Positions 24,000 through 35,112 of a stretch of DNA of 64,000 nt are shown here, piece by piece. Origin of the DNA: Blastobasis lacticolella (Eukaryota > Arthropoda > Insecta > Lepidoptera > Blastobasidae). The notes beneath the pieces were generated by a model. The model saw only the letters and a list, made by a program, of their open reading frames with translations, was not told where the DNA came from and did not search any database. The number at the start of each line of letters is the position of its first letter. The stretch's first letter is position 1. The stretch is taken from positions 8,139,428 through 8,203,427 of the forward strand of contig LR990049.1 in assembly GCA_905147135.1 (NCBI GenBank), written 5' to 3'. Position numbers and translations under genes: made by a program.

Positions 24000-25296
24000 C
24001 ACCCGCGTTCTCCGCCGACGCCGTCCCTGAGTCCTTTTTTTCTTAGTGAATCACCACTGTGAAACCGAACCGATATAAACACGTGCGTTCGAATGGGAGA
24101 GTACGTTATTGTTACAAATAAAAGCTTAAAGGAACATATTTTGTTTAATTATAAACTTTGTGATAGGCTGGTACGGCACAATTTGAAGTAGGACCTACAG
24201 CACAGGGTTCACCGTGCGACGCGTCGTCGAGGCCGTTAATGCGCGACTCGATACTTGAGCGAATAAAATTAAGTAAAGGGCTACCTATGGCGCACGGTTC
24301 GCTCTTCTGTGCTGATTAATATTCACTATTGGATTCGTCGTCTGGACGCCATCGAACTTTGCTACCTTCCTGTCGACATGTACGATTCGAGTCGGTACCT
24401 ATTTTGCTAGGCTTTTTATGTTGAGTGTATCACGAGTCACAACTGATAAGTGAGTGCGTCCGTTAGAAATATATACTTAACAAGGACTTCTTTTCAAATG
24501 ACGCCTTCCATTCTTACTGCCGTAAGTTACTGGAGGATGAATTCGCCAACGTCAAAGTCGAGAGCACAATTTATATCGAGGTAAAAATAATCATGACTGT
24601 GGTGACAAATCCGACATGTGTGATTTATTTTCAGTTAATTGGCCTGACCAACAGTTTCGTGCTAATTAAGAAACAAAAATTAAAGTAGATAATGTGGTAC
24701 GAGTAAGAACCACGAACATATAGCGTTCTGTGCTGAAATGTGATGTGAGTGACTAGTTGACAGCGTGATTTGAGATTAGTTAGCGTAACCAAACTAGTGT
24801 CTTCTGGGTAAAACATGTTACATTTTGGAGATAGATCAGCTGTGATCTCTGTAAATTTCTGCTAAGAGTGGGTGGGTGGATAATTTCTTTCCACTAATTT
24901 TGGCTTAATTCCAACAGTTATTGTTACGACGAGCCTTTCATCTGACCCGAATTTATCTGTTCTATTGACATTTTATTTCTCTATATGGATGGTTTCAGGA
25001 TCTGCGCTGCAGCCTGTCAGGTATTCTGTTTGGCGACTGTCAGTTTTAAACCACAATTTTCTAACCCTTCCTTCCAATGGTTTTAATTCTTTTTGGATGT
25101 GTATTTGGGCCCGTACAAGAGATTTGTAGGCCAAGCACAAGTTGCTCACGCGCGCGATAAGCGAGAAAAAGCGCGACATAGGTATTGCTATCTCTTTCGT
25201 CTTAGTATTGAGAGAAAGAGACAAACGCTCTCTCGCGGCGCGATCTTTGTCGCGGACACGCTTGTGCTATGGTCACAGGAGAGAGCTCTGATGAAT
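24000..25296. other. Intergenic DNA upstream of the GPCR
   Basis: Contains the presumed GPCR promoter (24000-24300) and one exon-like frame at 24485-24580. Otherwise no recognisable features. Confidence 0.4.
24485..24580 (+). other. Unidentified exon-like open frame
   Basis: Bounded by AACAAG before 24485 and GAG|GTAAAA after 24580, exactly 32 codons: DFFSNDAFHSYCRKLLEDEF then ANVKVESTIYIE. Composition and periodicity look protein-like, but no family was recognised and no partner exon was found. It may be a stray exon fragment. Confidence 0.3.
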
Positions 25297-25556
25297 GACC
25301 TGAGTGGTTCAATGGTCAACACGGTCTGCCACGCAAGAGGTCCCGGGTTCGATTCCCGGCCGGGCAGAAATTGAAATGATGAATTTTAATTTCTGTTACG
25401 GGTCTGGGTGTTCTATGTATAATAAGTACGTATTTAAAAAAAAAAAGGATGTAATTAGTATATCAGTTATCTAGCACCCATAGTACAAGCTTTGCTTAGT
25501 TTGGGGCTAGATGGCGCAGTGTGAATTAGTCCACGAATATTTATTTATTTATTTAC
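25297..25556 (+). mobile_element. SINE family A, near full-length copy
   Basis: tRNA-derived head GACCTGAGTGGTTCAATGGT with an RNA polymerase III B-box (GGTTCGATTCC) in CCCGGGTTCGATTCCCGG. Then GGGCAGAAATTGAAATGATG, ACGGGTCTGGGTGTTC, an A-rich stretch, and a tail with CTAGCACCCATAGTAC, GGGGCTAGATGGCGC and (TTTA)n. Copies or fragments also at 2643, 19811, 32625, 33628, 45472, 52341 and 62397. Confidence 0.85.
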
Positions 25557-25629
25557 CTATATAGAAATCAGGAAGGCATTATAGTTTGACCTACGATGGT
25601 TTTGACTATGGCCTCAGTGTTGGTATAGA

Positions 25630-25860
25630 TACCTACAGGCCCTAGCTAGATAATTTCAATGTACATTTTGGATATTAGCCGACACCGGAGATACTGTCTT
25701 CTGGGATAGTTTCGATGATATCCTACGATGTATATCATCTTCCGAGACCGTAGTTTGTGCGGATCTCAATGGCTACGTTGGGTCATATGAGTAATGAGTT
25801 TGGACGTATTCAAAGAGGCTTTAGCTAAGCCAAGCCAAATTATAAAAAAGATGCTTACAG
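25630..25860 (+). pseudogene. RTE-like LINE endonuclease relic
   Basis: Reads PDTGDTVFWDSFDDIL, SSETVVCADLNGYVGS, then a frameshift-like break before FGRIQRG-type text. This is the D-LNG-VG block of RTE endonucleases. Stops and frame breaks show it is dead. Confidence 0.55.
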
Positions 25861-26003
25861 CTTAATAACCTAGCCGTGAACAACACCTTCTACCCTGACT
25901 AATTCGACATCTACAATAGTGGTCCTCACTAATAATTATATCGATTACCTGCTGATTCGAAGAGGTTAATTTGTCATGTATACAACTCTGCAAAGCCATC
26001 CAA

Positions 26004-26140
26004 GATACATAAAACGACAAAACCAACTTAGAATCTTGGCTTTAATCAGCTAAAAACTTTAGATAATTTATACGACATATCTAGTTTCACAATGAGACAT
26101 TGACAGATCAAAAACACAGACAATGCATAGATTCATGACA
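26004..26140 (-). repeat. 3' LTR of the gypsy-type element
   Basis: 137 bp identical to 32416-32552. Its inner edge abuts the polypurine tract at 26141-26152 and the pol stop codon at 26167-26169. Confidence 0.88.
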
Positions 26141-26166
26141 TTCTCCCCCGCTTAAAGAAACCCCCC

Positions 26167-27333
26167 TTAATCAGTCACGAAATCCCGAAGGTGAGCTGGA
26201 GGTCTACGCTCTCGAGTTGTCCTTCGCAACTGTAGTGGCGAATCCAAATCTCTAGTCTCTTCCTCTGGCTCATCTTCTGATTCAGATGTTTCATGGACCG
26301 GAAGCGGAGCTAACTGTTTATTTGACACTGTCGACTCTCTGCCGTCTGGTAATCTTATGTAGGAGTACGACGGATTCCCATGTATGAGCTCTACCTCTTC
26401 TACTAGCGGATCGTACTTAGTCGATCTAACGTTTTTCTTCATAAGAACCGTTCCTGGAGACATTAGCCATGACGGGATTGATTCACCCGTTGGTGATTTC
26501 CGAGGATGAGAGAATAAACGCTCATGGGGTGTCTCTCCGGTAGCGGTGCACAGTAATGAACGAATGGAGTGTAGAGCTATGGGTAGTGCTTTCTCCCAAT
26601 TAGAAATTTGTAGTTGTCTCGAGTTTACATATAGCTGAATCGTTCTCCATAGAGTGCCGTTGAGGCGCTTAACTTGCCCATTACCCTCTGGGTTATATGG
26701 AGTCGTTCTGCTGGTAGCCACTCCAAAAGCAGTAAGGAATTCTTTGACTTCATTAGACATAAAAGCAGTCCCTCTGTCGGAATGAATGTAAGATGGAGCG
26801 CCAAAAGTGAAGAATAAATCCTTTAGACATTTTATTACAGTCTTGGCCGTAAGATCTTTGCATGCATACGCAAAAGGAAATCTGGAATACTCGTCTATGA
26901 TCGTGAGTATTTGTATTTGTTTTGGGTATTTGTCGGTAAGGGGCCTTTGAAGTCGATACTTAGTCGCTGGAAAGGACTCATGGCCTTTATAAGTTAGTTA
27001 TTTAATTTCAAAAAACGTGGCTTAATTTGAGCACATACCGAACAAGATGCTGTCATAGCTTTCACATCACTAATAGTATAAGGCAAATTCTTTGATCTAA
27101 CCCAGTGATACATTCTACCGATTCCTGGGTGACAAAGAAAGTCATGGAGTTCATAGAGTTTGCTAGGGTTCATGTGAGCTAATATTCTCGATAAAGTATC
27201 AGCGATAACGTTTTCTTTGCCAGGTCTGTACATTATATCGTATTTATAACAAGACAGTTCGAGCCGCCATCTTTCTATTTTCTCATTTTTTATTTTACTA
27301 CAATGAACTTGATCAAACATGAAACCGACAGAC
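26167..27333 (-). pseudogene. RNase H end and integrase of the gypsy-type polyprotein
   Basis: Resumes in register after the LINE with SVGFMFDQVHCSKIKNEKIE, then RYRPGKENVIADTLSR-type connection, an HHCC zinc finger (HDFLCHPGIGRMYHW, CSVCAQIKP) and the integrase core. Damage: a TAA after PRFLKLNN near 26999, a frameshift near 26915 after FKGPLPT, and K in NGQVKRLNG where the catalytic glutamate is expected. D residues remain in SIDFKG and HSDRGTAF. The frame ends at VTD and the stop abuts the polypurine tract. Confidence 0.85.
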
Positions 27334-27337
27334 TTTT

Positions 27338-30052
27338 ATTTATTTATTTATTTATTTTATTTATTTATTAGGTTCACCAACAGTTTATACACTACATAAA
27401 ATCTTATAGTATGTAAAGTTACAGCATTTATCTAGTTTTAAGTATAAAACCAATAATAGGTAAACACTGCATGCGTTTACAATTAATTGTTATCACAACT
27501 GGACATCATGTTACTGTACAGAGTGCAAAAAGGAAATTATATTTTTAAAGTTTTAACATTGTTCAAATGCAAAGAAATAAAAACCAAAGTTAACAAATTA
27601 TGTGACTGATTAACAAAGTAAATAAACGATTTAAGAAAGTGAACAATACATTTTTAAATAGGTAGGTACTTAAATTTACGCCTATAAGATCAGAGTCCAT
27701 CAGAAATACGCCTGAATAAGATGGTTTTAAAGGTTGTGCTTTTGTTGTGGAAAAGGTCTACATCCGCCACCCCACACAAAATATTATACTCTCGACAAAT
27801 ACGGGGAATTGGGGAATAAAATCCCAGATTAGTCCTGTAAAACTTAATGGCAAAGGTTCTGCTGTCCCTGATACGACTGTTTATCCGCGGAACATTGAAG
27901 ATTAACTGTTCCAGCAATTGTGAACAGCTTACTAGATTATTGGCGATCTTGAACAACAATGTCATATCAGCAATCCAACGACGATCCTTCAATGACACAA
28001 CCTTAAATGCGATACACCGTTCCTTATAGGAGGTTAGAGAAAACTTTTTACCTTGGTGGATTGACAAGTAGTATAGAAACCTTTTTTGTACCTTTTCGAC
28101 CCTCTCAATATTACATTTGTACTGAGGATTCCATACACCTGCACAATATTCCAAATTACTACGAACTAGGGAAAAATAGGCTATCTTCAGAGCGGATACA
28201 CTTTTAAACTTTTTGCAGTTGCGCCAAACAAACCCTAACATCATATATGCCCTCTTCAAAATTGTATCTATATGAACATTAAAAGAAAGTCTTGTGTCAA
28301 ATATCACCCCTAGATCTCTTATACAATTGACTTCCTGAAGTCGTTCATTACCGATACTATATACCGTCGAAACAGGTAATTTCTTTTTGGTGAATTTGAT
28401 GTGTTTACATTTCTCAATGTTTAATGGAAGTTGGTTAATTTCACACCATTCATTCACATTATCCAGATCGCACTGGAGTAAAACAGAGTCTGCATAATCC
28501 ATGATAACCTTATATAGCTTCAAATCATCAGCGAAGAATAAAAACTTTGAATGAACAATACAAGTTGCCAAATCATTTATAAATATAAGAAAGAGCAGTG
28601 GCCCCAAGTGTGACCCCTGGGGTACACCGGATGTGGCCTCAAACGGGTCCGAAACATATCCGCAGATCGATACCTTTTGTATACGAGATGATAGATAAGA
28701 TTTCATCCAACTCAGGACACCACCACGAACTCCCACCTCATGCAATTTCCGGATGAGTATGTTGTGATTCACTCGATCGAAAGCCTTGCTTATGTCTGTG
28801 TATACTGCATCAACTTGATGGCCCTGGTCCACAGATTCTGCAAGATCATTTATGTACTGTGTGAGATTAGTAAGCGTGGACATTTTGCTGCGAAAACCAT
28901 GTTGATGTGAGACCAAAATTGAACTAACAAGATCCGATAAGTGAGGATAAACCAAAGATTCAAAAATCTTGGCCACTGTATTTAATAGACAAATTGGCCT
29001 ATAATTTTTCATGTCAGTGATGCTTCCACTCTTAGGAATAGGGACCACGTGAGCCAGCTTCCACGAACTTGGAAATGTTCCGGTTTTTAAGGAATAATTG
29101 TACATTATATACAGAGGCTGAACTAAATTAGAGGCACATTCGCGATAAAATATTGGCGGAATTCCGTCAGGGCCTGCTCCTTTTGTGACATTTAAAGCTT
29201 GTAAAGATTTTTCAATGCTTTCTAAGGACAACTCAATAGCTCCTAACGTTTTCTCGGCATCGCGTGGTTCCCGACAATTCAATTCCGAGCGTTCAGGTTC
29301 GTCAACTGCATAAACTGAGGAAAAATGTGTGGCAAAGGCGTTACAGATAGACTCTGGAGATGAAAATTTTATGTTGTTCATGAACATTTCACCGGGAATA
29401 TTACTGTGGGCTTTGCGTTTAGATTTGATGAATGACCAGAAAGATTTCATGTCTTTTTTATTAATGTTATTTTCTATAGTTTCAACGTATCTCGAGTAAC
29501 AGTTTTTAATTTCGGCATGACATCTAGTTCTGGCCAATGAGAATTCGTATTGATCTAGGGGATTTTTGTATTTCTTAAACCTTTGACGATATTTTTCTTT
29601 TTCCTTTATAAGACGTATTAAGTCCCTAGTATACCACGACGGGAATCTATTGTTTTTGGATTTAGTCTTGGGTACATGCCGGTTTATTATCTGTCTAATT
29701 ACGGAATAATATGTGTCGACCATGTCATCAATACCAAGTGAAGAACTCAGTGTATCTAACCAATTCACCTGCTCTAGATCGGTATTAATTCTTGAGTAAT
29801 CCGCTATGAAAAAGTTGTGTTTCAAAGTAGTGGCTTTTTTCAAGAAAGTGTTGCACTTAAACTGTAACGTAACATGTATTGGAGGATGAAATGGATCGAT
29901 TTTAGATAAAACATGTAAAGCTTGTGTCGTCGCAATTGACGATTGATTATAAAATATTAAGTCGAGAATTTTGCCGTCTTTATTAGGTATCGAATTGTAT
30001 TGCCTGAGATCATGTAATGACATAAAGTCCGATATTAACTGAATAATAGCAG
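27338..30052 (-). mobile_element. 5'-truncated CR1/Jockey-like LINE nested in the gypsy element
   Basis: Frame open from about 30050 to the stop at 27690 (777 codons from the first ATG at 30023). It begins inside the endonuclease domain (FMSLHDLRQYNSI, GKILDLIFYN) and carries a full RT: GPDGIPPIFYREC, YRPICLLNTVAKIFE, TDISKAFDRVNH, SGVPQGSHLGPLLFLIFIND and FFADDLKLYK (catalytic ADD). The 3' end is an (AATA)n tail at 27338-27372 on the - strand. The probable target duplication is only TTTT (27334-27337 and 30053-30056). The RT frame has no stop, so the insertion is fairly young, but the 5' truncation makes it non-autonomous. Confidence 0.9.
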
Positions 30053-32397
30053 TTTTGACCAGTTATAAGTAAAAACTGGCGGCCAATTAAGAAATGTCGC
30101 CATTTCCGCACACATTCGACTATTGCGCACGCTTCTTTTTCTATGGACGACTGTTTCTTTTCCGAATCATTTAGTGAACGAGATAAGTACGCAATAGGTC
30201 GACCATTTTGGGATAAACTGCCAGCGATTGCATATTCGGAAGCATCTGTCTCCACTGTCAGCATATCCGAATCGTTCACTGACACTAAGGCCGACTTAGC
30301 AATTTCAGTTTTCAAAAACTGAAAACATTCCTCAGCTTCTTCATTTAATGGCAATTTTGCCTTTATCAAATGCTGAATTTTGGATGAGAAGTTCGGAATC
30401 CACTTGCTGTAATAAGCCAACATGCCAAGAGCTCGTTTAAGAGAAGCAGAGTCTTCCGGCAAAGGCAGGGATAGAAGTGGTTGTAAGCGATCCTCGTCAG
30501 GTTTGATACAATTATTATGCACCGTATAGCCAAGAAGATTAATTTTATCTTTACTAAATACACATTTATTTTTGTTAAGCGTCAAGTTGTACTTCTCTAC
30601 CGCATCCATGAATCGTTGGAGATTATTGTCATGTTCTTCTTTTGTTTTCCCACAGACGGTGACGTCGTCCAAATAAGCGAATGTTCCTTTAAGGTTCTCG
30701 GTCTCAATAACATAGTGAAGCGCTCTTTGAAAGGCTGCCACGCCATTAGTGACACCAAACGGTATGCGTGTAAATTGGTAGAGATTTCCACAAGCCTCGA
30801 AAGCAGTCATAGCTCGCTCTTTTTCAAGAATCGGTACTTGATGATAGGCTGATTGTAAATCAATTTGACTGAAGTGATTGTATTTAGATACCTTGGCTAC
30901 AACTGACTCAAGTTTAGGTAAAGGAAACGCGTCTAGTTCGGTGTAGCGATTGACTGTGCGAGAATAATCGATCACCATGCGTTTCCGATGCGTGGTGCCA
31001 CCTGTCACTAGCACCTGAGCTCTCCACGGCGAAATGCTCGGCTCTATAACTTCATCTTCTAGTAGTTTCGTGATTTCGGTCTTGATAAATTTGTTCTCCT
31101 CTTCGGAAAACGTCCTAGACTTGACTGCAATTGGTTTTGTATCTGGAGTCATGGACGAAAAGATAGATGCCGGCGGTATAGTAGATTGCATAACGCTACA
31201 TACTTGTAGAGGATCCTTATCGCCACCAAATTCAAAATTTAAAGATTTATGTTTTCTTAATAGGTCATGGCCTATTATTACGTCCGAGCAAAGGTTTTGG
31301 ACGACGAGTAAAGGTTGGTGCTTGTAAGTGTGTTCATTAATTTTTATAGTAACATGACATAAGCCACTCGCAAAAGATACGTTATTCATTGAGGCCAGTG
31401 TAATCGGTAGGTAGGCTCTCTTGCTTTTTAGGTTCATCGTCTTTACTAAGCGTTCGTCAATGAAACTTACTGAACTCCCTGTGTCGATAAGTGCCTCCGC
31501 ACGGAGGTCGTTGATTAATATTAATACAGTAGCCTTTCGTAAGCTGGCGGGTACCGCAGCCGAAATGGAAGCTGTAAAACCGTCTTCAGTTTTCACGTCA
31601 GTGTCTTGTTCTACGGTCACAGCATTAACAGTGCTTCCTGACTTAGACGATCGGCAAACGTTGGCGTAACGCCCCTTTCTAGAACACAGCTGACATGTCG
31701 CGTTATGAGCTGGGCACTTAAACCGTGGGTGTATGTTTTCTGAACCACAGAAAAAGCAGCGACGTGGATTACGCGCGTTCTTAGGTTGAACTAAAGCTAG
31801 GCTCGCCGGTGACGTTGTAAGACCACTGGAGTTGAAAGTTTGATTATTTATTTCGGCGGTTTCGAGAGTAATTGCTTGGTTCAAAGCTCTGTCCAGGTCT
31901 AATGTAAAGTTTTCCAACAATCTTTGCCGTATATTCGAAGATATCAGACCTGATATAAATGCATCTCGTATATATTCGTCTTTGTATTCTTTTGCAGTCA
32001 CATTTTTGAAGTCACAATCAAAAGATAGTTTCTTCAAGTTTTGTATATATTCGGTAAGGGATTCTCCTGATTGCTGTTTCCTCGTTGACAGTACATGGCG
32101 CGCATGTATTTCGTTCCTGGGTTTTATGTAGATTTTTGTCAATACATCTATAGCCACTGTATATGAGTCACATTCACGAATAAAAGCAAATATATTTGGT
32201 GACAGATGGTTTACCAGGATCTTTAATTTTAACTTTTCATCCAATTTTCCTTCTTCTGAAATGAAATTTTGAAATGTTGACAACCAATGCTGCCATTTGA
32301 GGTCTGCAGCCGAGGATTCAGGCTCTGTGTCGAACCGTTCGGGACGTAGATAACGAGAGATGTTTTTTGATAGCGAAGATTCTTTTTCGATAGGCAT
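30053..32397 (-). pseudogene. Gag-protease-RT part of gypsy-type polyprotein
   Basis: Starts at ATG 32397. Order seen: Gag core; two zinc-knuckle-like motifs, CFFCGSENIHPRFKC and CQLCSRKGRYANVC (the second has R where a GH histidine is usual); protease ALIDTGSSVSFID; RT with FSQIDLQSAYHQVP and FAYLDDVTVCG (YxDD); RNase H start LTVETDASEYA. Gag and Pol share one frame. The frame runs into the nested LINE at 30052 after FLLITGQ, inside RNase H, so the polyprotein is broken here. Neighbour: continues at 27333. Confidence 0.9.
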
Positions 32398-32415
32398 ATT
32401 TTAGCTGATTAAATT

Positions 32416-32552
32416 GATACATAAAACGACAAAACCAACTTAGAATCTTGGCTTTAATCAGCTAAAAACTTTAGATAATTTATACGACATATCTAGTTTC
32501 ACAATGAGACATTGACAGATCAAAAACACAGACAATGCATAGATTCATGACA
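32416..32552 (-). repeat. 5' LTR of the gypsy-type element
   Basis: 137 bp; - strand start TGTCATGAATCTATGCATTG, a TATAAA-like box, and end TTTTATGTATC. Identical to 26004-26140. Only about 18 bp separate its end from the Gag ATG at 32397. Confidence 0.88.
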
Positions 32553-32624
32553 ATAGAGGTCTGGTAATACAGTACCAAAGTCGTTGTCATGAACCCCGAC
32601 TAATTAATCAATATGTTTGGACAA

Positions 32625-32856
32625 TAAACACAGCGCCATCTAGCCCCAAAGAAAGAAAAGCTTGTGTTATGGGTGTTAGAAACTGATAAATTTACTTATA
32701 TATTTTGAAATACATATTTGTTACAAATACATATAACACTCAGACCTGTAACAGAAATTTAAATTCATTATTTCAATTTCTGCCCGGTCGGGAACGGAAC
32801 CCGCGCCCTCTGCGTAGCCGACCGGCATGTTAACCAACTGAACCACTCAGGTCGTT
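32625..32856 (-). mobile_element. SINE family A, near full-length copy
   Basis: Reverse-strand copy with head CGACCTGAGTGGTTCAGTTG ending at about 32856, a B-box-like GGTTCCGTTCC (mutated), and the tail complement GCGCCATCTAGCCCCAAA at 32633. Confidence 0.8.
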
Positions 32857-32859
32857 ATA

Positions 32860-33600
32860 CAATTGTTAGACGGTTTATTGTAGAACGCTGTGAACCATCT
32901 ATAAAGTTAGTTTCTAATTGTTATTACTTTTTTAATAAGACTATTATATATTTAAGAGATTATTGAGCTTTTTAAAGCATTGAGACATGGTGTACACATA
33001 TGGAAATATAAGACCACGCTAATTCCGAATCCCTTATTAAAAAAAAATAACAAAAATCTCTTTATGGCAACTTATGACAAGTTTTTTAAAAGTTATAGAA
33101 CGTCACTCATAAAAGTCATAACAAACAATTTGTTTTCTGTAGGATTGTTTATTTTCGTAAGTTATGTAAAATATTGTTCAATAATGGGCAAAACAATAAA
33201 AAAGGAAGTGAGAGAAATAATTTTCAGTATGATTAATAATTTAGTCAAACTAAAAGTAAAATTTCAAGCCAAATAAGTGAATGTTTACAAGAAGGACTGA
33301 CAAGGACAGATTATCCCCAGATTATTGCCATATCCACATTATTATCTTTATAATTTTTACTACTGTCAGTCAATACGGACGTGATCCTATTATACCAATA
33401 TAATACTGGAAAGCCATTATCCCGAAAATATCCATTTTGCTTCTCATCCATACCTAAAACACATTTATTGTTCATAGTTACACTTTTCTGTGTTCTGTGG
33501 TTATTACTTTTTATTAAAAATACCTATTATTAAAAATCGCCCACTAGCCAGATACTGGTACTAAGGCCGTTAAAAATTAATAATTAATGTACGACATACT
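32860..33600. other. Intergenic AT-rich DNA
   Basis: A + strand frame at 32980-33276 includes MGKTIKKEVREIIFSM, faintly like the N-terminus of some lepidopteran transposon-encoded proteins, but too weak to annotate. Nothing else seen. Confidence 0.3.
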
Positions 33601-33627
33601 TTTTAAATAGGTATACAGTAAAAGTAA

Positions 33628-33710
33628 CAATTTCTGCTCGACCGGGAGTCGAAACCGGGACCTCTGCGCGGCAGACCGGCTTGCTGACTATTGAACCACT
33701 CAGGTCGTCA
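33628..33710 (-). mobile_element. SINE family A head fragment
   Basis: - strand head GACGACCTGAGTGGTTCAAT followed by a GCAGAGGTCCCGGTTTCGAC B-box region; body and tail missing. Confidence 0.65.
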
Positions 33711-33800
33711 AATTGTTTTTTGTTTAACTTTTCAGTTTTTTATTGCAGTCGGGGTTTTTAGTTTTTGTACTACTTTTTTTATAGTCACTATTCGACCAGA

Positions 33801-33970
33801 GTCATCTTGGCGTTAATGACCCGGTTGCGCTCTTGCCGCGAGGGCCCGGGGTCCGCCTTGAGCATGATCCTGGATTTGGCAGATCAGGTAATTACTGTGA
33901 AGCGACTGCTGTCTGACCTCTGTGACCCTTTTAACAGGGGAACCATACCAGCTTGGATCATGGATGACTC
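33801..33970 (-). mobile_element. SINE family B tail fragment
   Basis: CTTGGCGTTAATGACCCGG, GGGCCCGGGGTCCGCCTTGA, GATTTGGCAGATCAGGTAAT and GGGGAACCATACCAG match family B. Confidence 0.7.
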
Positions 33971-34719
33971 TACCCGACTGCGGCAAAGAGTTAAAGTTTG
34001 GGTTATTGTTATTAGCGAAATCGTCGCCATACAGCATCCACCATATGTTGCATATATTTAAACCTATACCGTCTTACTAATAAACAAGTACTGATCAACA
34101 AGAGATGAACGCCTGATATATAGTTACAGTCGTTAGATTCACCGCGTGTTTACAAACTTATATTGCCCAATGACGACATCGCTGTTGTAGAATTTAGTAT
34201 TACCGCCAAATGATAGATCAAGTGGCGATACTTTAGTTCCCGATTTGATCATCTGATCAAATAAGTTTGTGGTGACGTGTTTGTTACTTGACAAAAGCCC
34301 TGTATAACTCCACAAACTATCTGACTCGGTGGCCAGAGCTGAAACTAAGTGTCATGCCAATCCCAACAACAGCCACGTTGTCACCGGGTCAGATAAGTTA
34401 GTTGAAGGTGCATGTCAAAAGTATTATCGTTATCTTTAAACGAGCGTTCATTGCTTGATAAACGTATGAATATGCCGACACGGGGTACGAATCGGCTCCC
34501 AAGAGTGTTCAACCAGTTTCAGGTCTTCCGCTAGGACCATGACTAGTTACATATGAATAATAAGATATCTTAACAAACCCGATTTGTTAAGTTACATAAA
34601 GATATCGGGTAATTAACTTTAAGCAAAATTATTTAGATTCGTAGAGACTTTAAAAACATCAGGTAACAACATGAACATTGTGGCAAAATACCAAACGGAT
34701 TTAGTAATAAAAATAATCA

Positions 34720-35112
34720 TCTTGGCGTTAATCCTAGTTGTGCTCTCGCACACGAGGCCCTGGTGTCTGCCTTGACCATGATCCAGGATTTGGCAGAGGA
34801 GGTGATGGGTGGGTGATGCCCCTAGCTGGTATTGCAAACGTCCATAAACTGCGGTGACTGCTTTTTATCAGGCAGGCCGCAAGCTTGTTTGCCACCTTAG
34901 TGGTACAATTTTTTTTATTTAATTATCATGGTTACACATTTAGTCGCCTGAATGTATAGGTTTCCTCAGCGTCGGAGCATCGATTTGTATTCAACTAATG
35001 TACCTACGCCACTCAGAAAAGAGTTATTGGTACATCGCCGCGGTGGGATTTGATCCTGGTACCTTTCACTTACGAGTCGGATACATTAACCACTCGGCCA
35101 CCGACGTTCCAA
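34720..35112 (-). mobile_element. SINE family B interrupted by a LINE tail
   Basis: Tail part 34720-34803 and tRNA-like head part 34925-35112 (- strand GTCGGTGGCCGAGTGGTTAA, close to an A-box) flank a CR1-like LINE 3' end at 34808-34915 (ATTGCAAACGTCCATAAACT, GGCAGGCCGCAAGCTTGTTT). Confidence 0.7.

Larger units (their letters stand above)
26004..32552 (-). mobile_element. Ty3/gypsy-type LTR retrotransposon split by a nested LINE
   Basis: Two 137-bp direct repeats (26004-26140 and 32416-32552), identical base for base by eye, flank one Gag-Pol frame read on the - strand. The element starts TGTCATG and the 3' LTR is preceded by a purine tract (AGCGGGGGAGAA) directly after the pol stop. No convincing target-site duplication is seen. 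No standard tRNA-type primer site follows the 5' LTR; instead 32399-32413 is complementary to LTR positions 32453-32467. A 5'-truncated LINE sits in the RNase H region. Confidence 0.9.

Noticed and set aside
25297..25370. Possible functional tRNA gene
   Set aside because: The B-box is good but no cloverleaf with paired acceptor stem is evident, and the same sequence recurs with a SINE body and tail at several sites.
32980..33276. 98-codon frame with MGKTIKKEVREIIF
   Set aside because: Only faintly like transposon-encoded N-termini; too short and AT-biased to support.
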